A DNA stretch of 64,000 nucleotides, taken from Salinicola endophyticus (GTDB lineage Bacteria; Pseudomonadota; Gammaproteobacteria; Pseudomonadales; Halomonadaceae). The notes below the pieces were generated by a model that saw only the letters and a program-made list of their open reading frames with translations, did not search any database and had not been told where the DNA came from. Made by a program: the position numbers and the translations under genes. This document shows positions 53,203 through 62,256 of the stretch, piece by piece; position 1 is the stretch's first letter, and every line of letters begins with the position of its first letter. Where the stretch lies: contig NZ_PZJO01000011.1 of the NCBI RefSeq assembly GCF_003206575.1, forward strand, positions 1 through 64,000. Direction: 5' to 3'.

Positions 53203-54912
53203 ATGCGCGCCAGCCAACTACAGATCTCGACCCTCAAGGAAACGCCGGCGGATGCGGAAATCGTCAGCCATCAGCTGATGCTGCGTGCCGGCATGATCCG
53301 CCGTCTGACCTCGGGGCTCTATACCTGGCTGCCGGTGGGCCTGCGTACCCTGCGCAAGGTCGAACGCATCGTGCGCGAAGAGATGGACCGGGCCGGCGCC
53401 CAGGAAGTGCTGATGCCGGCGGTGCAGCCGGCCGAGCTGTGGCAGGAGTCGGGGCGCTGGGAGCAGTACGGCCCGGAACTTTTGCGCCTCAAGGATCGTC
53501 ATCAGCGCGACTACTGCGTCGGTCCGACCCATGAAGAGGTGATCACCGATCTGGTCCGGCGCGAGCTGTCGAGCTACAAGCAGTTGCCGACCAACTTCTA
53601 TCAGATCCAGACCAAGTTCCGCGACGAGATCCGCCCGCGCTTCGGCGTCATGCGCTCGCGCGAATTCATCATGAAGGATGCCTACTCCTTCGACGTCGAC
53701 GAGGCCGGTCTGGCGCGCTCCTACGAGAAGATGTACGACGCCTACGTGCGCATCTTCACCCGCCTGGGACTCGATTTCCGCGCCGTGCTCGCCGACAACG
53801 GTTCGATCGGCGGCACCGGCTCCCACGAGTTCCATGTGCTCGCTGACTCCGGCGAAGACGCGGTGATCTTCTCCACCGGTTCCGACTACGCTGCCAACAT
53901 CGAGAAAGCCGAAGCGCTGCCCCCGGCCGGCGCCGAGCGCGCAGCGCCACAGGAGACGCTGCGCCAGGTGCCCACCCCCGGCGTGCGCACCATTGCGGCG
54001 CTGGTCGAAGGGTTCGACCTGCCGATCGAGAAGACGGTCAAGACGCTGATCGTGCACGGGGCCGAGGGCGGGTTGGTCGCCCTGATGGTACGCGGCGATC
54101 ATCAGCTCAACGAGATCAAGGCGGAGCACCTGCCCCAGGTCAAGGCGCCGCTGACCATGGCCGAAGAGAGCGAGATTCGCGCTGCGGTGGGCGCCGGCCC
54201 CGGTTCGCTGGGCCCGGTGGGGCTGCCGATGCCGCTGATCGTCGACCGCAGCGTGGCGCTGATGAGCGATTTCGGCGCCGGCGCCAACATCGACGATCAG
54301 CACCTGTTCGGGATCAACTGGGAGCGCGATCTGCCGCTGCCCGAGGTCGCCGATCTGCGCAACGTGGTCGAGGGCGACCCCTCGCCGGACGGCCAGGGCA
54401 CCCTCGCCATCACCCGCGGCATCGAGGTCGGCCACGTCTTCCAGCTGGGCCAGAAGTACTCGCAGGCGATGAATGCCACCGTGCTCGGCGACAACGGCCA
54501 GCCCGCCACCCTCTACATGGGCTGCTACGGTATCGGCATCACCCGCGTGGTCGCCGCTGCCATCGAGCAGAATCACGACGCCGGCGGGATCATCTGGCCC
54601 GACGCCATCGCTCCCTTCCAACTGGCGATCGTGCCGATGAACGCGCACAAGTCCGAGCGCGTGCGCGATACCGCCGAGACGCTCTACACACGTCTCACCG
54701 CCGCCGGCATCGATGTGCTGCTCGACGACCGCGATCTGCGCCCCGGGGTCAAGTTCGCCGATCAGGAGCTGATGGGGATCCCCCATCGCCTGGTGATCGG
54801 CGATCGCGGTCTGGACAACGGCGAACTGGAGTACAAGGGGCGCCGCGACAGCGAGGTCACCATGGTCGCTGTCGAGGATCTCGATGCGTTCCTCGCCGAG
54901 CGCCTGGGCTGA
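53203..54912 (+). CDS. proS: Prolyl-tRNA synthetase
   Basis: A 569-residue class II aminoacyl-tRNA synthetase of the bacterial type. It has motif 1 ([20 protein letters not shown]), motif 2 ([25 protein letters not shown], ~142-166), the inserted YbaK-like editing domain that clears Ala-tRNAPro (~220-385), motif 3 ([18 protein letters not shown], ~440) and the C-terminal anticodon domain. Length agrees with the 572-residue E. coli enzyme. AGGAA precedes the ATG. The lytic transglycosylase gene overlaps its last 29 bases. Confidence 0.97.
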   Translation: MRASQLQISTLKETPADAEIVSHQLMLRAGMIRRLTSGLYTWLPVGLRTLRKVERIVREEMDRAGAQEVLMPAVQPAELWQESGRWEQYGPELLRLKDRHQRDYCVGPTHEEVITDLVRRELSSYKQLPTNFYQIQTKFRDEIRPRFGVMRSREFIMKDAYSFDVDEAGLARSYEKMYDAYVRIFTRLGLDFRAVLADNGSIGGTGSHEFHVLADSGEDAVIFSTGSDYAANIEKAEALPPAGAERAAPQETLRQVPTPGVRTIAALVEGFDLPIEKTVKTLIVHGAEGGLVALMVRGDHQLNEIKAEHLPQVKAPLTMAEESEIRAAVGAGPGSLGPVGLPMPLIVDRSVALMSDFGAGANIDDQHLFGINWERDLPLPEVADLRNVVEGDPSPDGQGTLAITRGIEVGHVFQLGQKYSQAMNATVLGDNGQPATLYMGCYGIGITRVVAAAIEQNHDAGGIIWPDAIAPFQLAIVPMNAHKSERVRDTAETLYTRLTAAGIDVLLDDRDLRPGVKFADQELMGIPHRLVIGDRGLDNGELEYKGRRDSEVTMVAVEDLDAFLAERLG

Positions 54913-55567
54913 TCATCACCTGACCGGGCGAGCGCTCGCCGGCGCGCTGGCAGCCCTGCTGCTGGCGGCCGGGGCCTTTCTCCCGGTCACGGCAAATCCC
55001 GCGGCCACGCCTCAACCGCAGTCCGACTCGATCAGCGCTCTGGCCGCCGACACCGCACCCTCGCCCGCACTGATCGAGGCGCTGGCGCAGGCGATGGCCG
55101 CGGAGCCCGACGGCGGCGATCGCTTCGATGCCCAGGTCTGGCTGCTCGACATGCAGTCGCGCCTCGCCCGGCGCCAACCCCAAGCCTACCCCGATCGTCA
55201 GGCGCGCTTGAGCCTGCTGCAGCGGATTCACGCCGAGGCGCGCCGCGCCGCCCTGCCGCCGGAGCTGGTGCTGGCGCTGATCGACGTGGAAAGCCGCTTT
55301 CGCCCCGCGGCCCGCTCGCCCGTCGGCGCGCGTGGACTGATGCAGGTGATGCCGTTCTGGAAAGCCGAGATCGGCCGTCCCCAGGACGACCTGGAGGATG
55401 TCGCCACCAATCTGCGCTACGGCTGCACCATCCTCGCCCACTATCTGTCTCGGGAGAATGGCGACTGGACCCGCGCCCTGGCCAGGTACAACGGCAGCCT
55501 GGGCCGCACCACCTATCCGGAACAGGTGATGGCAGCCTGGTATCACTACTGGTGGGTGAAGCGTTGA
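54884..55567 (+). CDS. Lytic transglycosylase (SLT family)
   Basis: A 227-residue exported muramidase-like enzyme. The N-terminal hydrophobic signal (~15-37) is followed by an Ala-rich stretch and an SLT domain. The catalytic Glu is in VESRF (~136), with [15 protein letters not shown] and the C-terminal [17 protein letters not shown]. It cleaves glycan strands to anhydromuropeptides, which AmpG (56976) imports and AmiD-type amidases process. The ATG lies inside proS (29-base overlap), so expression probably depends on readthrough from proS. Confidence 0.88.
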   Translation: MRSSPSAWADHHLTGRALAGALAALLLAAGAFLPVTANPAATPQPQSDSISALAADTAPSPALIEALAQAMAAEPDGGDRFDAQVWLLDMQSRLARRQPQAYPDRQARLSLLQRIHAEARRAALPPELVLALIDVESRFRPAARSPVGARGLMQVMPFWKAEIGRPQDDLEDVATNLRYGCTILAHYLSRENGDWTRALARYNGSLGRTTYPEQVMAAWYHYWWVKR

Positions 55568-55589
55568 GCCCCGTGCGACCGGCGGCCGC

Positions 55590-56108
55590 TCAGACTTGCT
55601 TGCGATCCTCGACCTCGGTATGCGAAGTCCCCGGCGGTAGCGGATGGCCCTTGACCCGCTCGGCACGGGTGGCCTCGCGCACCTCGAGGATCTCGATCTC
55701 ATAGCTGAGGGTGTGCCCGGCCAGCGGATGGTTGGCATCCACGGTGACACTGCCCGCGTCGGCGGCGATCACCGTCACCGTATGCGGCCCTTCCGGCCCC
55801 TGGGCCTGGAAGCGCGCGCCCGCATGCAGCGGCTGGTCGGCGGGAAAGGCGCTGCGCGCCGTCTCGCTGACCAGCGCTTCGTCACGCTCGCCATAGCTCT
55901 CGACGGGGCTCAGCGTCACGCGCATCTGCGCGCCGGGCGCAGCGCCTGCCAGCTGTGCCTCGAGCGCCGAGAACAGGTTGCCATGGCCATGCAGATAGCT
56001 CAGCGGCTGCTGGCGCGCGCGGGAGTCGTCGAGGGTGCGGCCGTCGGCATCGCACAAGCGGTAGTGCAGCGTGGCGACACGCCCGGGGATAATGGTGATT
56101 GACGTCAT
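55590..56108 (-). CDS. slyD: SlyD-like FKBP peptidyl-prolyl isomerase
   Basis: A 172-residue FKBP-type isomerase and chaperone. It has the split FKBP fold (PGRVATLHYRLCDADGRTLD, SYLHGHGNLFSALEAQLAG), the IF chaperone insert (ESYGERDEALVSETARSAFP, ~70-120) and the closing DANHPLAGHTLSYEIEILEVREAT. Unlike E. coli SlyD it lacks the long Cys/His-rich nickel-binding tail, ending instead in a short polar segment. AGGAA lies six bases before the ATG. rfaH lies upstream on the same strand. Confidence 0.9.
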   Translation of the reverse strand: MTSITIIPGRVATLHYRLCDADGRTLDDSRARQQPLSYLHGHGNLFSALEAQLAGAAPGAQMRVTLSPVESYGERDEALVSETARSAFPADQPLHAGARFQAQGPEGPHTVTVIAADAGSVTVDANHPLAGHTLSYEIEILEVREATRAERVKGHPLPPGTSHTEVEDRKQV

Positions 56109-56278
56109 GGGTCGTTCCTGAAATGGGTAAATCTCGGCTGCAACGCGTGGCAACCTCACGCACCCGACGGGGGTGACCGCTCTGAGTCGGCACAAGAGGT
56201 CCGCGAGCGCGGAAAGTGCCGTGGCAGTACCCAGGGTGCGTGCTCGAACAACGCCTGAGGTACGCGCCTGCGCAGCGC

Positions 56279-56815
56279 CTAAGGGACGTGCTTGCGCAGC
56301 GCCTCCACCGGCAGCTCCAGGCGCTGGGTCTGCTGCAACAGGTTGAGCAGCACGATGGCTCGCTCCTCGCCCTTCTGCGCGTCGAACACCGCCTGCAGGG
56401 CGCGAAACGGCCCGTCGGTGATCTCCACCAGGTCGCCACGCCGGTAATAGACGTTGGCACCCTCGCGACTGGTATCGGCGGCGACCCGATCACGCAGGGT
56501 CGCGACCAGCGCATCCTGCACCGCAACCGGTTCGTGGCCGAAGCCGACCAGCCGCAGTACGCCGCGGGTGGAACGAATCGGGCGCCAGTTGCTGGCGAGA
56601 CGGTCGAGGCGAATGAACAGATAGTGGGGAAACAGCGGCTCGGCCACCCAGACCAGCTTGCCGCGGCGGCGCCGTTGCACTTCCAGCACCGGGTGGAACA
56701 CCTCGTAGCCCTGGTTGTCCAGATGTTCGCTGGCGCGAAACGATTCACCGCCCTTGCACTGGATCACGTACCAGCGCGGCAGCGCATCGCCATCCTTCAT
56801 CGACTCCGTGGTCAT
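56279..56815 (-). CDS. rfaH: RfaH, NusG-family operon-specific antiterminator
   Basis: A 178-residue NusG paralogue. The NGN domain has RWYVIQCKGGESFRASEHLDNQ (~14-35), the RfaH-type PLFPHYLFIRLD (~60-71) and TRGVLRLVGFG; the C-terminal domain (GDLVEITDGPFRALQAVF, ~120-137) is the KOW/refolding segment. RfaH loads onto RNA polymerase paused at ops sites, prevents Rho termination and recruits ribosomes in long polysaccharide operons. An exact ops lies in the wza leader at 6730-6741, a ready-made target. The start at 56815 has AGGA upstream; a longer frame adds unconserved residues. Divergent from ampG. Confidence 0.9.
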   Translation of the reverse strand: MTTESMKDGDALPRWYVIQCKGGESFRASEHLDNQGYEVFHPVLEVQRRRRGKLVWVAEPLFPHYLFIRLDRLASNWRPIRSTRGVLRLVGFGHEPVAVQDALVATLRDRVAADTSREGANVYYRRGDLVEITDGPFRALQAVFDAQKGEERAIVLLNLLQQTQRLELPVEALRKHVP

Positions 56816-56975
56816 GCTCGTCTTCCTGATCGCGATCACAATCCCGTAGCGCGCCCGGGCAGGGAAAAGCGTGGCAGCCAGATCCCCCGCGCCAGACGCG
56901 ACACGATCGGCTAGAGTAGCATTTTTCGCGTCACCACGTCCGCCGACGACACGGCGGACCCTGTCTGGAGGTTGC

Positions 56976-58340
56976 ATGCAACGCGAGCCACGCGACTGGC
57001 TGACATCGTGCCGGGTCTATCTGCGCGCCCCGGTCATCACCCTGCTGTTTCTGGGGTTTTCCGCGGGCCTGCCCTATCTTCTGGTGTTCTCCACCCTCAC
57101 CGCCTGGCTCGAGGACAGCGGCGTCGACGTCGCCGCCATCGGCTTCTTCAGCTGGATCGGCATGCTCTACTCGATCAAGCTGTTCTGGGCGCCGATCGTC
57201 GACCGCGTGCGCCTGCCACTGCTGGGTCGCGCGCTCGGCCAGCGGCGCAGCTGGATGCTGCTCGGGCAGGCGCTGATCGCCGCCGGCCTGGTCGGGCTCT
57301 CCGGGGTCGATCCGCTGGGGCACCTACCGCTGGTCGCCGCCTTCGCCCTGCTCACCGCCTTCGGCGCGGCGACCCAGGACATCGTCATCGACGCCTATCG
57401 TATCGAATCGGGGGAGGCGGAGATCCAGGCCGCGATGGCATCGACCTATATCATCGGCTATCGCATCGGCATCGTGGTCGCCGGCGCCGGCGCGCTGTAT
57501 ATCGCCGACGCCGCCTCCTGGTCGACAGCCTATCTGAGCATGGCGGCGCTGGTCGGCATCGGCATGCTGACGGTGCTGCTGCGCCCCGAGCCGCCGCGCC
57601 AGCAGGGGCTGGGCCGGGTGCTGTTCCACCCACGGGTGAAGCGCTTCCTGCACGCCGGAGCATCGCGCCCCGAGTGGCAGCGCCGCGCCGGGGTGTGGCT
57701 GATCGCCGCCGTGGTCTGTCCAGTGGCCGACTTCTTCCAGCGCTATGCGCGCCTCGCCTTCGCCCTGCTGCTGTTCGTCGCGATCTACCGCATCGGCGAC
57801 ATCGTGATGGCGGCGATGGCCAATCCGCTCTATCTCAGCCTGGGCTTCACCAAAAGCGAGATCGCCAGCGTGACCAAGGTCTTCGGCGTCGCCATGACCA
57901 TCGGAGGGGGCGTACTCGGCGGACTGCTGGTGGTGCGCTACGGTCTCGCGCGCATGCTGGTGATCGGCGGTATCGCCGTGGCGCTGACCAACATGGCGTT
58001 CGCGGTACTCGCCCTGGGCGGCCAGAGCCTGCCGCTGCTGGTGCTCACCATCACCGGTGACAACCTCGCCAACGGCCTCGCCAGCACGGTGTTCATCGCT
58101 TTCCTGTCGAGCCTCACCTCGCGCGCCTACACCGCGACCCAGTACGCGCTGTTCTCGTCGCTGATGACGCTGCCGGGCAAGTTCATCGGCGGGTTCTCGG
58201 GCGTCGCCGTAGCCAACCTCGGCTTCGCGCCCTTCTTCGTGCTGAGCGGGCTGCTCGGGGTGCCGGCGATCGCCCTGGCGTGGTGGCTGGGCCGGCGTCT
58301 GCCGGAACTCGGCGGGGCGCGCGACACGCCGGCGCCTTGA
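56976..58340 (+). CDS. ampG: AmpG-family muropeptide permease
   Basis: A 454-residue major-facilitator protein with about 12-14 membrane helices. Family segments: LLFLGFSAGLPYLLVFSTLTAWLED (~22-46), GFFSWIGMLYSIKLFWAPIVDRV (~54-76), TQDIVIDAYRIE (~132) and AYTATQYALFSSLMTLPGKFI. AmpG imports GlcNAc-anhydroMurNAc peptides for cell-wall recycling and governs ampC-type beta-lactamase induction where present. GGAGG lies five bases before the ATG. The lytic transglycosylase and AmiD genes of this window act on the same material. Confidence 0.93.
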   Translation: MQREPRDWLTSCRVYLRAPVITLLFLGFSAGLPYLLVFSTLTAWLEDSGVDVAAIGFFSWIGMLYSIKLFWAPIVDRVRLPLLGRALGQRRSWMLLGQALIAAGLVGLSGVDPLGHLPLVAAFALLTAFGAATQDIVIDAYRIESGEAEIQAAMASTYIIGYRIGIVVAGAGALYIADAASWSTAYLSMAALVGIGMLTVLLRPEPPRQQGLGRVLFHPRVKRFLHAGASRPEWQRRAGVWLIAAVVCPVADFFQRYARLAFALLLFVAIYRIGDIVMAAMANPLYLSLGFTKSEIASVTKVFGVAMTIGGGVLGGLLVVRYGLARMLVIGGIAVALTNMAFAVLALGGQSLPLLVLTITGDNLANGLASTVFIAFLSSLTSRAYTATQYALFSSLMTLPGKFIGGFSGVAVANLGFAPFFVLSGLLGVPAIALAWWLGRRLPELGGARDTPAP

Positions 58341-58365
58341 TCCGGCGGCCGACACCCCTCGGCGA

Positions 58366-60207
58366 TCACTGGTTGCGGCGGCTCTCGCCGGCGCGCGCGC
58401 AGGGCTGGCGCGAGAGCCACTCCAGCGCGCCGTCCGAGGCGGCCCACTGATCGCGCATCAGTTGGCGGTACTGCCACGCCTCGGCGCGGGTGCCGGGCTC
58501 GGGCATGTCGACGCTCAAGCGTGCCGGACGCGGACGCTCCTCGCACAGCACGCGCACGATATAGGGGTTGGCCGCGCACACCTCACCGAGCACCGCGCGC
58601 GCATCGTCATGCCGCGCCAGACGATAGAGCGCCAGCACGCGCCCCATCTGCACACCGAGCATGTCGGCGCCCTCCGGCCCAGCCTCACTCACCGCCAGCG
58701 CCTGGTCGTCGTTCCCCTCACGCAGCAATTGGTCGATCACCAGCTCACGCAGGCCCAGGCTATCCTCGGCGTCCAGTGCCAACAGTCGCTGCGCCAGCGC
58801 CCGCGCCTGGGGGCCGGCACCCCGCTCCATGCCGATCACCAGCGCCAGGCCCGTGCGCAACAGGGTGGCGTTGTCGGCGTCGTGCCAGGAAAAAGTACCG
58901 CCGGCATCCTCGAGCTGGGTCAGCCAGGCAGCGTAGCGCTCGGCCAGCGGGGTGAAGAAGGTGTCGACCATCCACGGCAGGCTGCCGAAGCGGCTCGCCA
59001 GCGCCAGGGTCAGCGCCTGCATCACCTTGGGCGCATCGAGCCACTCGGGGTTGGCGCACAGCCCCTGCAGCCACTGCGGCGCGGTGACCCAGGGGTCGCC
59101 GAGGAACCCGAGTGCGGCGTCCTCATCGATCTCGATCTCACAGGCTTCGATCCAGCCGGCGTAGAGTGACGCCTCGCGCCGACTGGGCTCGTAGAGCAGC
59201 GCGCCCTCCGGCGAACGTGACAGCACCAGCCGCGGTGGACGCTGCTGGGTGTGCAGCAGCGCCTGCAGCGCGGTCAGCGGCCCGGCCAACGCCTCCTCGG
59301 AGTTGATCACCTGCTCGGCCAGGGTCGACTCGGGGTCGTCGGCGAGCTCGGCGATGAAGTCGAGCTGATCGGGGTCGGCGTGGTGCTGGCGCGCCAGCCG
59401 CCGCCACCAGAAGGCCGCGCGCTGGCGCGCCTTGCCCACGTTGCCCTCGTGCAGCAGCACCATGGCTTCGATATAGGCCAGCGAGGGAGAGTCCGGCAGC
59501 GTCCGCTGGGCGCTCTGGAAGGCCTCCCGGGCGCTGGCCAGGTCACCGCTGTCGAGGTGCATCAGACAGAGCCGCTCGTAGGCCGCGGCACGGAGGAAAT
59601 CGGGGCCGCTGGCGATGACCCGCTCGATCAGCGCGCCACGCTTGCGCAGGAAACCGCGCTCATGATAGAGATCGATCAGGATCTCGAAGGCCGGCTCGAT
59701 CTGCTCGGCCAACGCCTGCCAGTCACGCTCACCGGCGAACAGCGACTCGAGAATCTGCTGGGCACGGCCGTTGTTGCCGCTCTCGGCGGAGACGATGCCC
59801 GCCTCGAGCAGCGCCTGCGCCGGCGCCTTGCGGCTCTCCAGTGCGGCTTTCAATGTCTCGCCGCGCCACTCACGCAGCGACAGCATCCACATCAGATGCG
59901 TCGGTACGGCGCTGGGCAACTCCACCCGCAGGCAGCAGTCGCGATAGGCACGGCCCGAATCGCACCAGCAGGGTTCGTCGGGGCGCGGCTCGGCCAGCGG
60001 CTCGCAGTCGAACTGGCGACGCACCAGCGGCGTCTGGTTCCAGATGATCGGCGCCAGCGCCTGGGCCATGTCCAGACTGCCGCCGCACTGCTCGGCCCCT
60101 TGCGTGCGCGCCCATGCCATCAGTGCCGGGTAGTGTTCGTTGTCGCGAATTGCCTCGAGGGCGCCACTGGCATACCCCAGCAGCTGTTCGACCCAAGCAG
60201 TCAGCAT
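58366..60207 (-). CDS. SEC-C motif protein with TPR-like repeats
   Basis: A 613-residue soluble protein. After ~70 residues it has a SEC-C zinc motif (CWCDSGRAYRDCC), followed by several hundred residues of degenerate helical repeats of TPR type. Examples are ILESLFAGERDWQALAEQIE and ARQRAAFWWRRLARQHH; it also has DSGDLASAREAFQSAQRTLP, a clear TPR-like unit. The family has no known function; SEC-C zinc fingers often mediate contact with nucleic acid or ribosome-associated partners. Strong GGAGG before the ATG. Convergent with ampG and divergent from the next membrane protein. Confidence 0.8.
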   Translation of the reverse strand: MLTAWVEQLLGYASGALEAIRDNEHYPALMAWARTQGAEQCGGSLDMAQALAPIIWNQTPLVRRQFDCEPLAEPRPDEPCWCDSGRAYRDCCLRVELPSAVPTHLMWMLSLREWRGETLKAALESRKAPAQALLEAGIVSAESGNNGRAQQILESLFAGERDWQALAEQIEPAFEILIDLYHERGFLRKRGALIERVIASGPDFLRAAAYERLCLMHLDSGDLASAREAFQSAQRTLPDSPSLAYIEAMVLLHEGNVGKARQRAAFWWRRLARQHHADPDQLDFIAELADDPESTLAEQVINSEEALAGPLTALQALLHTQQRPPRLVLSRSPEGALLYEPSRREASLYAGWIEACEIEIDEDAALGFLGDPWVTAPQWLQGLCANPEWLDAPKVMQALTLALASRFGSLPWMVDTFFTPLAERYAAWLTQLEDAGGTFSWHDADNATLLRTGLALVIGMERGAGPQARALAQRLLALDAEDSLGLRELVIDQLLREGNDDQALAVSEAGPEGADMLGVQMGRVLALYRLARHDDARAVLGEVCAANPYIVRVLCEERPRPARLSVDMPEPGTRAEAWQYRQLMRDQWAASDGALEWLSRQPCARAGESRRNQ

Positions 60208-60329
60208 GGCGTTCCTCCGTTCGATTGGCCCCATCCTAGCACGCTCGGCAACAGCGCTGGCGACGCTCGACCTGGGGTGCTAAGTTAGCCGCCGCCCGCT
60301 CTGTCCGCTGTCGTTTGCAAGGAGCAAGC

Positions 60330-62249
60330 TTGCTCTCGTTGATCCCCCCTACTCTCCGCCGCCGCCCCCAAGTCGCCGCCAGCGATACCCCCCAGGTGCG
60401 CCTGGAGCGCGAGGGGCGCGACGAGATCCGTCGTATCACCGCCGCGGTGGAGAAAGTGCCGTGGACCGTGAGCCTGCTGCAGATCCTGTGGACCGCCGGG
60501 CCGGTGACCCTGCTCGGCGCCTGGGGCGGCTACCTGCTCGGCTACGGCAAGGCGCCGACGATCGAGAACTACATCTTCTTCATCTCGTTCACGGTGATCA
60601 CCGGCATCTTCGGCGTACTCGCCAACCTGCTCCACCACCTGACCCGTGGGCGACGCGTCGAGCGCACCTCGCAGCGCATCGAGCGGGTGATCAAGACGCT
60701 GCCGGAGCTGCTGCTGGCAACCCGCAACCTGATCGTCGAGAGCCTCGACGGCGACGCGCGCCGCCGCGAGGCCGCCGCCATGCTGCTGCGCAAGCAGGAC
60801 CTGTCACCGGCCGGCGTCGAGCTGGCCGCGCTGGAGCTGCTCGACGACCCCGAGAGCGCGCGCCTGATCGGCCAGATCGAGGTCTATCGCCGGGTCGGCC
60901 TGCACGCCCGTATCAGCGATCTCTTCACCACTTACCGTGAACGTATCGAGCCGCAGTTCGGCGAGCTGTTCGATCTTGCCCCCCAGGCCATCACCCTGCT
61001 GCGCGAGCGTTTCGAAGGCCGCGCGCCCGATCCGCGCTACGGCGTGGCACGGGACGAGAACTTCATCGAGCGCGTCATGGCGGCGATCGAGAGTGACAAC
61101 GACCTGTTGATGACACTGCAGGATGTCGAGGAGATGGTGATCCTCGCCTTCGAACTGATCAGCGGCCGCGAAATTCCGGTGCTCTCGTTCGAGTACCGCG
61201 GCCGCTGGAAACTGGCGCGCGCCTTCGACAATCTCGAGGAGGCCCGCGCCCGCCACCGCATCGCCCAGGCCACCGGACTTTCACGTCTCAAGGCGCTCAA
61301 TACCTATCTCACCGAGCGCTCCGTCACGCCGCTGGCCGAGAGCGTCTCCGGCCAGCGCGCCGACGCCCTGCTCGCCCACAGCGTGACGGCGATCGACGAC
61401 CTCAGCGCGCGCATCGACGCCCAGGTGCGGGCGATCCAGAACGGACGCAAGGAGCAGCGCCAGACACTGCGCGAGAACGCCGAGGTGCTGACCAACGCGA
61501 TCAAGCTCTACAAGAGCGTCTCCAGCGCCTATGAGTCGGTCGGCCGCAGCCACGCCCACCGCCTGCGCATGGCCGAACGCTGGGAAGCGCTCAGCGCCAA
61601 TCTCTCCGACAGCACTACCCGCCTGCGCCTGGGTCCTGGTCGGCGCGGTCTGCGCATCCGCGAGAGCAAGATCGCACTCGACGACGAGGCCAAGGCGGAG
61701 GTGTGCAAGCTGCTCGGGCGCCACATGGAGAAGGCCAACATCGGCACCTTCCGCGACCGCCTGCATCAGGCCGAGCGCGATACCCAGTTGAGCGTCGGCG
61801 TCGATACCGCCAAGCGCGTGGCGGTGGAGATCTTCCTGGCCCTGGAGCCCCACGTGCAGCTCTCTCGCCCCGCGGTACAGCGCGCCATCAACAGCTCCAA
61901 CGCGGCGGATTTCGGCCAGCTCGAACCCAATCTCTCGGCCGCGGCCAAGGCAGCCATGGGCTCGGCGATGGTGCGCGAGATCGAGACCGACCTGTCGCGC
62001 ACCGCAGAATCTCTGGCCCTGGCCCTGGTGCGCCACTACCGGGTGGCACTGGAGCCGGCGGCGATGGCGTTCCTGCAGCGCCAGTATGGCGCCCGCGAAG
62101 CCACCCTGACGATGCTCACCAACGTCAACCTGGAGCGCAGCGAGACGCCCAACGTCAGCTATCTGAGCATGGCGCCACCGGCGGTGGGCACGCCGCACCG
62201 CCAGTGGTACCGCGCCCTGGTGCGGGCCCGCCGACATCTGGAGAAGTGA
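60330..62249 (+). CDS. Membrane protein of unknown function
   Basis: A 639-residue protein with two membrane helices near the N-terminus (~48-70 and ~80-103) and a long, mostly helical, charged cytoplasmic region with coiled-coil character (residues ~330-420, where a DNGR-type KEQRQTLRENAEVL heptad pattern is visible). No domain is recognised. It starts at a TTG preceded by AAGGAG at ideal spacing (60321-60324); another TTG at 60315 lies before that site. topB begins seven bases after the stop, so the two are probably cotranscribed; that pairing gives no clear functional hint. Confidence 0.75.
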   Translation: MLSLIPPTLRRRPQVAASDTPQVRLEREGRDEIRRITAAVEKVPWTVSLLQILWTAGPVTLLGAWGGYLLGYGKAPTIENYIFFISFTVITGIFGVLANLLHHLTRGRRVERTSQRIERVIKTLPELLLATRNLIVESLDGDARRREAAAMLLRKQDLSPAGVELAALELLDDPESARLIGQIEVYRRVGLHARISDLFTTYRERIEPQFGELFDLAPQAITLLRERFEGRAPDPRYGVARDENFIERVMAAIESDNDLLMTLQDVEEMVILAFELISGREIPVLSFEYRGRWKLARAFDNLEEARARHRIAQATGLSRLKALNTYLTERSVTPLAESVSGQRADALLAHSVTAIDDLSARIDAQVRAIQNGRKEQRQTLRENAEVLTNAIKLYKSVSSAYESVGRSHAHRLRMAERWEALSANLSDSTTRLRLGPGRRGLRIRESKIALDDEAKAEVCKLLGRHMEKANIGTFRDRLHQAERDTQLSVGVDTAKRVAVEIFLALEPHVQLSRPAVQRAINSSNAADFGQLEPNLSAAAKAAMGSAMVREIETDLSRTAESLALALVRHYRVALEPAAMAFLQRQYGAREATLTMLTNVNLERSETPNVSYLSMAPPAVGTPHRQWYRALVRARRHLEK

Positions 62250-62256
62250 ACCGCGC

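Noticed and set aside
53218-54786. A 522-codon open frame antisense to proS
   Set aside because: Mirror frame of a fully conserved synthetase; no domain and no ribosome site.
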